8,980 nt of DNA from contig WREG01000070.1 in NCBI GenBank assembly GCA_009779455.1, positions 1-8,980 of the forward strand, written 5' to 3'. How positions within the stretch are numbered: position 1 is the first letter of the stretch; the number at the start of each line of letters is the position of its first letter. Position numbers and translations under genes: made by a program. This DNA is from Oscillospiraceae bacterium. Its GTDB lineage: Bacteria > Bacillota > Clostridia > Oscillospirales > Acutalibacteraceae. This document shows positions 1 through 5,776 of this stretch, piece by piece. Under the pieces are notes generated by a model. That model did not search any database, was not told the origin of the DNA, and saw only the letters and a list, made by a program, of their open reading frames with translations.

Positions 1-213
1 CGCTTCCTTGTGGATATTGTTCACCGGCTGGCCGTTCACGTCAACGGGCGGCGTGACCGTGCATTTTTTCAGGCCCACCGCCACGACAGGGTATCGCAGT
101 GGCGTTTTTTTTATGTTCGCCGGGAAATCCACGGTAAAATCAATGTCGCCGAGTTCATTCTGCCCCCCGAGCCATTCGGCAAGGCCGGAAGGCAGGCTGT
201 CAATGAATGCCAT
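1..213 (-). CDS. Phage connector or tail-completion protein, 3' part missing (window edge)
   Basis: The frame reads from an ATG at 213 leftwards and is still open at position 1, so at least 71 codons are present and the C-terminus lies outside the window. The protein begins MAFIDSLPSGLAEWLGG and continues with a hydrophobic, beta-rich stretch (YPVVAVGLKKCTV at about residues 41-53). A ribosome binding site, AAAGGATGG, lies 8 bases upstream of the ATG. It follows the stopper candidate by 33 bases in the same operon. In HK97-type phages the gene after the adaptor and stopper usually encodes a tail terminator, tail completion or minor head protein, and that is the inference here. I do not recognise a named family from the visible part. 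Confidence 0.7.
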   Translation of the reverse strand, partial: MAFIDSLPSGLAEWLGGQNELGDIDFTVDFPANIKKTPLRYPVVAVGLKKCTVTPPVDVNGQPVNNIHKEA

Positions 214-221
214 ATGTTATT

Positions 222-256
222 CCATCCTTTCTTTAATTTACAATTGTCAATTAACT
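222..256. repeat. Short AT-rich heptad-like repeat across the stopper stop codon
   Basis: Positions 234-254 read as three seven-base steps on the plus strand, TAATTTA, CAATTGT and CAATTAA, sharing an AATT core. The stop codon of the upstream stopper gene (247-249) lies inside the array, so its last residues (T-V-N) are repeat-derived. Only three imperfect units are present and the tract is AT-rich, so the period could be chance. It is listed because four other gaps of this operon hold clearer seven-base arrays. Confidence 0.35.
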
Positions 257-579
257 GTTTTAGCAATCCCCCAGATATACGCCGTCTTCCCCGCCGTTTT
301 GAACCTTTCGCAGCGGTCGAAGCCGTATCTTATGCCGCCGCAGACCAGCGTCGCGTCTTTGAACCCCGCGCTTATGTCATATTTGCCGGGACCTATGTAA
401 AGGTAGTAATTCTCCTCGTTCAGGCCTATCGGCGTGGGCGTGCCTTCAAGGTACATCTTGTTTTTATACCGCAGGGGCTGCAAAACGCCCTTGAACACCG
501 GGGTTTTCGAGCCGTTCCGTATAAGGCGCATATCGTTTCCCAGGTTTTTGAAAATGTCGTCCGTGTTGATGTGTGTCAT
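247..579 (-). CDS. Head closure / stopper protein candidate
   Basis: This 110-residue protein lies between the adaptor candidate and the gene at the left edge. It is short and beta-rich. It has a YYLYIGPGKYDIS segment (about residues 58-70), then an aromatic stretch near GGIRYGFDRCERF (about 81-93), and ends AYIWGIAKTVN. A 'YYxIGP...' segment followed by a variable loop and a final 'YxWAI' strand resembles small head-tail joining (stopper, head closure) proteins of siphoviruses. These cap the portal/adaptor channel after DNA packaging and form the tail docking site. That assignment rests on gene order, size and this resemblance. The ATG at 579 has GAGG seven bases upstream. The stop codon and final residues lie within a repeat-like AT-rich tract. 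Confidence 0.75.
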   Translation of the reverse strand: MTHINTDDIFKNLGNDMRLIRNGSKTPVFKGVLQPLRYKNKMYLEGTPTPIGLNEENYYLYIGPGKYDISAGFKDATLVCGGIRYGFDRCERFKTAGKTAYIWGIAKTVN

Positions 580-596
580 GAATATTCCTCACTTTT

Positions 597-634
597 TTGC
601 AATGCGCAACGTCTCGCGAACGAGACGATATGCA
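597..634 (-). other. Intergenic mRNA hairpin with UUCG loop between adaptor and stopper genes
   Basis: On the minus strand CGTCTCG-TTCG-CGAGACG (610-627) is a perfect seven-base-pair stem with a UUCG loop. Outside it, TGTGCA (631-636) pairs with TGCGCA (603-608) with one G-U pair, giving a two-part stem with a small internal loop. No T-run follows in either direction, so it is not an intrinsic terminator. It fills nearly the whole 64-base gap. A plausible role is an mRNA processing or stability boundary within the operon. Confidence 0.6.
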
Positions 635-643
635 CAATTTAAA

Positions 644-1024
644 TTACACGCTGCTGAAAACAAAATTTTCGTCATTCAGCAGCGGCCTTGCCGCCAAATA
701 CGCGTCCTGCCGGATTTTTTCCGACGCTTTCAGTTTTTCGGAGTATTGCTTTGTCACGGTTACGTCGCCCGCGCGGTAATTTGTCGTGGAGCCTTCGCCG
801 ACGCTGGCGAAAACAAGGTAACGGCAATAGGCAATGGCCGCCGCGAGCATTATAAGCCGTATATCCGAAGGGTCGGCCCCGGTTTTCATGGCATTGCCAA
901 CCTCAGCGGCGGCGGATTGGCAGAGCGGCATGATATTCGCGGACTGCCCGTTGTCAAACGAGAACATCTGCCTTATTTTTTCCAATACGGAATATACGTT
1001 AATCAAGAAATCATTCCTTTCCAT
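644..1024 (-). CDS. Head-tail connector (adaptor) candidate
   Basis: This 126-residue, mainly helical protein is encoded directly after the major capsid gene. The N-terminal part (MERNDFLINVYSVLEKIRQMF) is helical. The middle has an Ala-rich helix (LIMLAAAIAYCRYLVFAS, about residues 57-74), then a NYRAGDVTV strand motif (about 82-90). It ends LLNDENFVFSSV. An AGDV-type segment preceded by an Ala/Tyr-rich helix and followed by 'hxDExFxF' is what I recall from small proteins placed after the capsid gene in clostridial prophages, annotated as gp6/gp15-like head-tail connectors. These bind under the portal ring. The frame has a stop 45 bases upstream, so the ATG at 1024 is the only reasonable start. 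No Shine-Dalgarno sequence is visible, and the start lies just downstream of a repeat hairpin, so expression may depend on coupling or structure. Confidence 0.75.
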   Translation of the reverse strand: MERNDFLINVYSVLEKIRQMFSFDNGQSANIMPLCQSAAAEVGNAMKTGADPSDIRLIMLAAAIAYCRYLVFASVGEGSTTNYRAGDVTVTKQYSEKLKASEKIRQDAYLAARPLLNDENFVFSSV

Positions 1025-1050
1025 GTTTTTCAGGGAATAAAGGAGAGAGG

Positions 1051-1100
1051 TTAGGGATTAGTTTTTTGTTTCTAATCCCTAAATCCTAATCCCTAACCCC
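1051..1100. repeat. AGGGATT heptanucleotide repeat, inverted, between capsid and adaptor genes
   Basis: On the minus strand 1100 to 1072 reads as seven-base steps AGGGGTT, AGGGATT, AGGATTT, AGGGATT, AG. After a 10-base A-rich loop the opposite strand of the same motif follows (TTAGGGATTAG at 1051-1061 against CTAATCCCTAA at 1072-1082, a perfect 11 base-pair stem). The array begins 14 bases after the capsid stop. In the mRNA it would form a hairpin with no following U-run. The same unit recurs at 4395-4492 and 5745-5776. Confidence 0.85.
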
Positions 1101-1106
1101 TTGGAA

Positions 1107-1126
1107 ATTGATGTTTAAACATCAAT
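1107..1126. repeat. 20-bp perfect palindrome containing the capsid gene stop codon
   Basis: ATTGATGTTTAAACATCAAT equals its own reverse complement over all 20 bases. Its centre (TTTAAA) contains the capsid stop codon at 1115-1117. The right half encodes the last residues (E-I-D-V). In RNA it can form an eight-base-pair stem with a four-base loop at the very end of the capsid reading frame. Confidence 0.8.
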
Positions 1127-2128
1127 CTCCATAACCCTTGACGCGTCCTTGAATATCTTCGCGAAGCCCGCTATTGTCGTTATTGCGGCCCGTTCGAGCT
1201 GGCGGTCGATAAGCTTGTCGTATTCTGTCGAAACATCTCCCGCCTCAACCATCTCAAGGGCGCAGGATTTGTCAAGCCCTATCAGCGTACCCTCGGGGAC
1301 GTTGCCGGATTTGATGAAGTCCGCTCCGAGGGGCGTTATCATCTTGCCTGAGCCTTGGAAGTTAAGCCCCGCCGCCGCGTCCTTGAATTCCTGAAGTTTC
1401 AGGAGCTTGACCATCATATCGGGCGATGCTATTATGGTATTAAGCTCATAGGGCGAAAACAGGTTCCAGAAGTTTATGAGGTTGTCGTAGGACACCGGGT
1501 TCGTGCCGCTTACCGTGAAAATATCTGCCTCGTTGCCGTTGCCGTCGCCGCCGATAAGCACGTCCACGGCGTCCTTCAGCTGCGCCCGCGCTATGTAGGC
1601 GCCTATCTGTTTGAGCGTAACGCTGAAAAGGTCCAGCCGCTGGAAGCGCACGGCCTCATATGAAGCCACGAGCATACGCCCTCTTTTTTGCAGGTTTACA
1701 AGGTTTTCCTGCGTTTTTACCTCCGTTTCCGGTATCAGATCGCCTTCGTCCACATCCTGAAGCTCCATATCCGCCTCTGACGGCACGGAGGCTATCGGAC
1801 GGTAGTCCAGCCCGTTTATAGTGGTTTTCGTGGCGATTATGCGGGGCAGGACGTTGGCTTCCATAAGCCCCTTCTGCACCGCGCGGGACACGTATTCGGG
1901 GAAAAGCACCGCGCTGTCGGAGGTCTGGAAGAATTTTTCCACAAAATCGCTGTCCGCGCCCGTGACCTTGATGTTGAAGCGTTTCAGCTGCCTTTGGTAG
2001 GCGTCCAGGCCCTCTAAAGCCGTGCCCTTGTAATTTTCGGAGCCGTCAAGTCCCTCCAGCGTGTTCGTAAAGCCTTTTGTTGTCGTATAAAGCCCTTTTT
2101 CAAGCCTTATATTGTCGTAATTTGCCAT
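1115..2128 (-). CDS. Major capsid protein, HK97 fold
   Basis: This 337-residue protein is the main shell subunit. After an extended N-terminal arm, TSDSAVLFPEYVSRAVQKG (about residues 69-87) matches the usual start of the HK97-fold core in this family. It continues with NGLDYRPIASVPSEADMEL (E-loop region), a long spine-helix region (LLQ/LFSVTLKQIGAYIARAQLKDAVDVLI) and a C-terminal segment, LIDRQLERAAITTIAGFAKIF, typical of capsid A-domain ends. There is no long N-terminal delta/scaffold domain, in keeping with a separate scaffold encoded by the upstream gene. It starts at ATG 2128 with AAAGGAGA about nine bases upstream, 13 bases after the protease-scaffold stop, so the two are translated from one message. 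The strong Shine-Dalgarno sequence fits the need for hundreds of copies per particle. Confidence 0.95.
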   Translation of the reverse strand: MANYDNIRLEKGLYTTTKGFTNTLEGLDGSENYKGTALEGLDAYQRQLKRFNIKVTGADSDFVEKFFQTSDSAVLFPEYVSRAVQKGLMEANVLPRIIATKTTINGLDYRPIASVPSEADMELQDVDEGDLIPETEVKTQENLVNLQKRGRMLVASYEAVRFQRLDLFSVTLKQIGAYIARAQLKDAVDVLIGGDGNGNEADIFTVSGTNPVSYDNLINFWNLFSPYELNTIIASPDMMVKLLKLQEFKDAAAGLNFQGSGKMITPLGADFIKSGNVPEGTLIGLDKSCALEMVEAGDVSTEYDKLIDRQLERAAITTIAGFAKIFKDASRVMEIDV

Positions 2129-2141
2129 TTTTTATTCTCCT

Positions 2142-2486
2142 TTATATTTTAAATTGGTTGAAATTGTTGTTGTCTGCCGATTCGTCTAGGCCGCCTATAT
2201 TCAGCTGCGGCAGGCAGTCAGTTTTTTCCGAAAAAGCGGCTTTAAAGTTTTTAAGCGTTTCCGCCTGCAGGGTTTCGCACAGGGCCTTAAAAGCTTCTGC
2301 GTCAAGCTTCGGCAGAACTGACGCGGCCAGCCCCGTCACCTCCGATACAAGCGCGGATTTATAGGCTTCCCCGTCTTTCGATAAAACGGTTAATTTTTCG
2401 ATATATTCCGCAAGCGCCGAAATTTCCGTTTTTTTCAGCGTGACTTCGCTGTCGGCACTTTTAAAAAGCTTTAAGATATCGTCCAT
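2142..2486 (-). CDS. Nested in-frame scaffold protein (internal start)
   Basis: Inside the protease-scaffold gene, AAAGGAGG (around 2497-2503) lies 10 bases upstream of an in-frame ATG at 2486. Initiation there would give a 114-residue protein beginning MDDILKLFKSADSEVTLKK and ending with the same C-terminus. This is exactly the boundary between the protease fold and the helical tail. Lambda C/Nu3 is the established example of a scaffold made from an internal start of the protease gene. A second ATG at 2495 is too close to the Shine-Dalgarno core. It is a sequence-based inference; the product has not been shown. Confidence 0.6.
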   Translation of the reverse strand: MDDILKLFKSADSEVTLKKTEISALAEYIEKLTVLSKDGEAYKSALVSEVTGLAASVLPKLDAEAFKALCETLQAETLKNFKAAFSEKTDCLPQLNIGGLDESADNNNFNQFKI

Positions 2487-3140
2487 ATTTTTCATTCCTC
2501 CTTTTTGCGTATTATAATTTTTGCTTACGAAACTTGCTTTCGTTACTCCTGCGTTTTTTTGCGCGGGGACGGCCACGAACGACCATTCGTAAGCGTCCGT
2601 CGGTTCAGATAAAACGCTGTGGCAGATGACGCCATCGTATTTTTTCCCTTTGATATGCCCGCAGCCTTTTTGTTTAAGGTTTGCGCCGCATAACGAGCAT
2701 ATGACTTTGCCTACACTGCACCCTATGCTCGCCTCTTTTTTAATGCCGCCTTCGATTTCCCCTATCAGCTCGTCGTATTTGGGCAACCTCAGCATATAGC
2801 ACCACGCTTTTAAGCGGGTATAGGTTTCGCCCGCCGCGTTTTGCCTTGACGGGTCGGTTTCGACGGCGGTTTTATATATCCGCGCCGTCTGGTCTTTGGC
2901 CGACATGGAATGGTCGAACAGGCCTGTCACGCCTTTAAACATTTCCGCGAATTTGTGAATGGCCGAAACGGTGAACCGCTCGAAATCCCTGTCAACGTCG
3001 TTGTCGCACAGTGTCACGGAAAAAGTATAAACCTCGCTCGGGGAAAGCGTTTTTTGCGTATATTTGTTGATTTCAGCTATATCGTTGCCGTCGGGCGTTT
3101 CCCCCGCGGGAACGGCTGTTCTGCTTTTTTTGATGTCCAA
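2142..3140 (-). CDS. Prohead protease fused to scaffold domain
   Basis: This 332-residue protein has two parts. Residues about 30-205 form a capsid maturation protease. The likely catalytic histidine is in GLFDHS (H77) and the serine in EASIGCS (S138), followed by the EWSFVAVPAQ strand (about 185-194) typical of phage prohead proteases. Between the serine and that strand lies CSLCGANLKQKGCGH, with C148, C151, C160 and H162 arranged like a zinc knuckle. Residues about 219-332 are a helical, charged scaffold-like region. The start is TTG at 3140, chosen because AAGGAGG sits six bases upstream; no in-frame ATG is better placed. In this architecture the scaffold guides procapsid assembly and the protease then removes it before DNA packaging. 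The gene lies between portal and capsid, its usual place. Confidence 0.9.
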   Translation of the reverse strand: MDIKKSRTAVPAGETPDGNDIAEINKYTQKTLSPSEVYTFSVTLCDNDVDRDFERFTVSAIHKFAEMFKGVTGLFDHSMSAKDQTARIYKTAVETDPSRQNAAGETYTRLKAWCYMLRLPKYDELIGEIEGGIKKEASIGCSVGKVICSLCGANLKQKGCGHIKGKKYDGVICHSVLSEPTDAYEWSFVAVPAQKNAGVTKASFVSKNYNTQKGGMKNMDDILKLFKSADSEVTLKKTEISALAEYIEKLTVLSKDGEAYKSALVSEVTGLAASVLPKLDAEAFKALCETLQAETLKNFKAAFSEKTDCLPQLNIGGLDESADNNNFNQFKI

Positions 3141-3160
3141 TATTATCCTCCTTCCTTTTT

Positions 3161-3193
3161 TAATTCATAATGCATAATTCATGATTCATAATT
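3161..3193. repeat. TTATGAA heptanucleotide repeat upstream of the protease gene
   Basis: On the minus strand the tract reads AA then TTATGAA, TCATGAA, TTATGCA, TTATGAA, TTA: four imperfect seven-base units. It lies between the portal array (3212-3251) and the protease ribosome binding site. It contains several ATG triplets, but none is preceded by a Shine-Dalgarno sequence. Confidence 0.75.
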
Positions 3194-3211
3194 GCTGCCA
3201 AGAATTTTAAA

Positions 3212-3251
3212 TCTCTCATCTCTCAACTTTCAACTCTCAATTCTCAACTTT
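3212..3251. repeat. AGTTGAG heptanucleotide repeat spanning the portal stop codon
   Basis: On the minus strand the tract reads AA, AGTTGAG, AATTGAG, AGTTGAA, AGTTGAG, AGATGAG, AGA: five units in exact seven-base register with single-base variants. The portal gene ends inside it: the codons for K-V-E-N and the TGA stop (3237-3239) are made of repeat sequence. The unit differs from the AGGGATT arrays elsewhere in the operon. Confidence 0.85.
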
Positions 3252-4373
3252 AGACGCTTGCGCTCGAAAAAGGGCCGCGCGCGCTTCCTCTACGGTATCT
3301 TGAAGCGTGATTTCGTCCCAAATTATTTCGCAGCCTGTGGAAAAACCGTTCATCCTCAGATATGTTTGTGCGATTTTCAGTATAACGGGGGTTAAAATGG
3401 AGCGGTAATATTGCAGTTCGCTCGTCATCAGGTCGGACTGCTGGGAGGACATGCGTTCCGTGGTTGACCAGTTCACACCGAGAAGGAACGGCGGCAGGCC
3501 GGTTTTTGCGATTATCTGCTCCAGCATCTGCCTTACGGGGACGCTGCTGTCGGGCATATTGTTGTCCGCGCCGATCACCTTGATCTCGACGTCGCCAACG
3601 GCGATAAAGTCCCGCACCGTGCCGTCCGTCTTCCGCATGGCGTCGCCCCACTCCTTTGCTATCTGCATGGCCCTGTCCTTGGCGTAGCTTCGGTCAAGGG
3701 CGTCGTTCTGGGGTTTGTAGGTTACAGCAAAGCGGACGTTGCCCAATCTATCCCAGTTAGTCCCTATAGCGTCGTAAATCTTTAAAAGGACTGAGCTTAC
3801 GAATGGCAACCCCTTCAAAAGCGACCGCCCGTAAAGATTGTCGCTTTCCGGGTTCAACACGGACAGCAAAATCCGCTCCGGATTCCGCACGGGGACGGCT
3901 TTCCCAAAATCATTCCTTAAAATCTGAACTTCAAGCGGGTTTTTATCGTTCCTTTTCAAAAACACGCCGGAAATATCGGCGCAGTAGAGCGAAAACGAGC
4001 GGCAGTCCGCCGACGGCACGATCTCCCCCACAGCGGTGCCGAAGGTAAGAAGCCTGTCGAAATATGAGGATATAAACGAAGTGATACCGACGGCATTCCC
4101 ACCCGCGTTGAGACCCGTTAAAAAGCCGTTAAGGGCGTTTTCGGCGTTTTTATCGCCGCATTCGATCTGAAAGCCGCCTATAAGCCGCGTGAGCTTGAAT
4201 ATCGCCGCGTCTATAAAAGGCACAGCCTCGCGCAGGGCAGTGTAAAGCCGCGGGTTTTCGGAAAGCGGCTCGGCGTCCAGCAGTGTGCTGACAGAAGTTG
4301 ACCTCCTCATGGTTTGCGGGGAAGAGGATACCGCAACCTCAGATTCTTTTTTCGATTTTTTAAATATTGGCAT
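3237..4373 (-). CDS. Phage portal protein
   Basis: This 378-residue protein would form the dodecameric ring at the unique capsid vertex through which DNA enters and leaves, and to which terminase docks. It has the expected layout: a basic N-terminus (MPIFKKSKKESE), a wing region rich in aromatic residues, LNPESDNLYGRSLLKGLPFV (about residues 173-192, the GxS segment often seen in portals), a helical stretch, and IAKTGLPPFLLGVNWSTTERMSSQ (about 289-312), the characteristic 'IA..xGhPPxhLG' stem-adjacent motif. It is near the short end for the family. The start at ATG 4373 has a near-perfect AAGGGAGGTGA ribosome binding site. The final four residues and the stop codon are encoded by a seven-base repeat array, so the natural C-terminus may have been eroded or replaced. 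Confidence 0.93.
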   Translation of the reverse strand: MPIFKKSKKESEVAVSSSPQTMRRSTSVSTLLDAEPLSENPRLYTALREAVPFIDAAIFKLTRLIGGFQIECGDKNAENALNGFLTGLNAGGNAVGITSFISSYFDRLLTFGTAVGEIVPSADCRSFSLYCADISGVFLKRNDKNPLEVQILRNDFGKAVPVRNPERILLSVLNPESDNLYGRSLLKGLPFVSSVLLKIYDAIGTNWDRLGNVRFAVTYKPQNDALDRSYAKDRAMQIAKEWGDAMRKTDGTVRDFIAVGDVEIKVIGADNNMPDSSVPVRQMLEQIIAKTGLPPFLLGVNWSTTERMSSQQSDLMTSELQYYRSILTPVILKIAQTYLRMNGFSTGCEIIWDEITLQDTVEEARAALFRAQASKVEN

Positions 4374-4394
4374 AATTTCACCTCCCTTCGTTCA

Positions 4395-4492
4395 AGGGGT
4401 TAGGGGGTAGGGATTAGGGATTAGAATTTTTAAAAATTATTATAATCCAAGAAAACTAATCCCTAATACCTAATACCTACCCCCTAACCCCT
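4395..4492. repeat. Large inverted AGGGATT heptanucleotide array between terminase and portal genes
   Basis: The left arm (4395-4424) reads AGGGGTT, AGGGGGT, AGGGATT, AGGGATT, AG on the plus strand. The right arm (4456-4492) reads on the minus strand AGGGGTT, AGGGGGT, AGGTATT, AGGTATT, AGGGATT, AG. The outer 17 bases (4395-4411 and 4476-4492) are perfect inverted repeats, including the rarer variant AGGGGGT at the same place in both arms. The right arm has one unit more. The 31-base centre is AT-rich. The array begins four bases after the TerL stop and occupies most of the 123-base gap. Confidence 0.9.
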
Positions 4493-4496
4493 AAAA

Positions 4497-5744
4497 TTAC
4501 CGTTCCGCCGCAATCGCAAAAAAGCCGTCCTCCTGATTCGACAATACCGTCGCCACAAAATACCTCATATCGTCCATGGCGTGGTCATGTTCTTTGCGCG
4601 GCGCGTCCCTTTTGGCGTTGTCGTCCCAGCGGTAAAGGCCGAATTCGCGAATAATGTCGGCGCAGGGGCGGCAGATGATAAGCTTCCCGCTTTTTAAGGC
4701 GTCAGACACCCTGCGTATGCCGTCCGTAACGTCGTTTTTCGCGGGGATCACGTTAAACCTGCCGTGGCGGCGTGTGCATTCTATAAAACTCACCGCCGAC
4801 GGATCAACAATGACCGCCTTAATGTTTTTGTCCTCCGCTAGGTTTTCAAGCTCTTTATAATATTCCTCATCCGTTTTCTGGCAATTTTCCCGCTTCGAGT
4901 CGTGGTAGTATTCATTTGCGCGGAACCATATGCCGTCCGACAGCCCCCACAGGCCGAAAGACGCGGGGTTGACCGTGCCGTAGTCGCAGGATATGTAATA
5001 TTTTTCGCATGGCGGGACTGTTTTTGCCGTATGCAATTTTTGATTGAAAAACGGGTATACAAGCCCTTCCGCCGCCACCCATTTCCCCTCGACGAAACGC
5101 TCAAAAAACGCGCCGGAATAAAGGGATTTATACCGCTCGATTATAGTTTTTGACAGAGAAGGGTTGTCGTTCATGGTAAAATGGAGATACAGGCAGTTTT
5201 TCTCCGCCGCCTTTTCTATCCATTCCGTATGAAACCAATGGAGCGGGTTTTCGGGGTTGCAGTTGAACCAAAGTTTTGACCCCTGTACCGAACAGCGGGC
5301 TATCGCCTGTTCTACGAAAGAGCGCGGCATCAGAGCAACCTCGTCAAGAAGCACGCCGCCCAGCGTCATGCCCTGTATGAGAGATGCCGAGGATTCGTCC
5401 CGCCCACCGAATATATAAAACCTGTTAACCGCGCCCTTATAACTTATAACCACAAGGTTCTGCGACAGCTTTTCCTCGCAGGAAAACCCCATATCCCGCA
5501 AAACGGGGAGGACGGGAATTATAACGTTGCGCCGCAGGGAGGTTATGGTCTTGCCGCAGAGGGCAAAGGACGCGCCGCCGAAGCAGCTCATAGCCCAAAG
5601 TACAAAGGACAGCGACATGCACACAGTCTTGCCGCTGCGTACAGCCCCGTCGCAAATAACAGCGTCCTTTTTATTGTCAGAACTCCCCGGACACCACCAT
5701 GTTAATGCTCTAAGTTGCTTTTTAGAAAATTCTTTAAACTCCAT
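4497..5744 (-). CDS. terL: Terminase large subunit (packaging ATPase and nuclease)
   Basis: This 415-residue motor protein cuts concatemeric DNA and drives it into the procapsid through the portal. The N-terminal ATPase has Walker A GAVRSGKT (residues 33-40) and Walker B VLLDE (131-135). FNCNPENPLHWFH (160-172) matches the segment after the ATPase seen in PBSX/Terminase_3-type enzymes. The C-terminal RNase H-like nuclease shows its three acidic motifs: CDYGTVNP (D254), VIVDPSA (D314) and DHAMDDMRY (D391/D392). All key residues are present and the length is normal, so the protein looks intact. ATG at 5744 is nine bases after the TerS stop. Its ribosome binding site AGGAG (5751-5755), six bases upstream, belongs to a seven-base repeat array. 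Confidence 0.95.
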   Translation of the reverse strand: MEFKEFSKKQLRALTWWCPGSSDNKKDAVICDGAVRSGKTVCMSLSFVLWAMSCFGGASFALCGKTITSLRRNVIIPVLPVLRDMGFSCEEKLSQNLVVISYKGAVNRFYIFGGRDESSASLIQGMTLGGVLLDEVALMPRSFVEQAIARCSVQGSKLWFNCNPENPLHWFHTEWIEKAAEKNCLYLHFTMNDNPSLSKTIIERYKSLYSGAFFERFVEGKWVAAEGLVYPFFNQKLHTAKTVPPCEKYYISCDYGTVNPASFGLWGLSDGIWFRANEYYHDSKRENCQKTDEEYYKELENLAEDKNIKAVIVDPSAVSFIECTRRHGRFNVIPAKNDVTDGIRRVSDALKSGKLIICRPCADIIREFGLYRWDDNAKRDAPRKEHDHAMDDMRYFVATVLSNQEDGFFAIAAER

Positions 5745-5776
5745 TCCTAACTCCTAATCCCTAGCCCCTAACCCCT
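5745..5776. repeat. AGGGATT heptanucleotide repeat forming TerS C-terminus, stop and TerL ribosome binding site
   Basis: On the minus strand the tract reads AGGGGTT, AGGGGCT, AGGGATT, AGGAGTT, AGGA and runs directly into the TerL ATG. It encodes the last TerS residues (Q-G-L-G-A-R-D), its TAG stop (5754-5756) and the AGGAG ribosome binding site of TerL. Here the array is in one orientation only. Confidence 0.85.

Noticed and set aside
10..1054. Long plus-strand reading frames across the left end (including 10-642 and 434-1054)
   Set aside because: They lie opposite a consistent series of minus-strand phage genes with ribosome binding sites. Their products lack recognisable motifs and have the composition of antisense shadows of GC-biased codons.
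3250..3651. Alternative minus-strand frame inside the portal gene
   Set aside because: The product is rich in Arg, Gly and His as expected for a shifted frame, and the portal frame carries the family motifs.
4395..4492. Eukaryote-type telomere repeat or contamination
   Set aside because: The period is seven, not six, the units are degenerate, and the arrays are joined to intact phage genes at three sites.
4395..4492. Retron msr-msd or other reverse-transcribed RNA locus
   Set aside because: No reverse transcriptase gene lies in the window, and the arms are tandem heptads, not a unique structured RNA.
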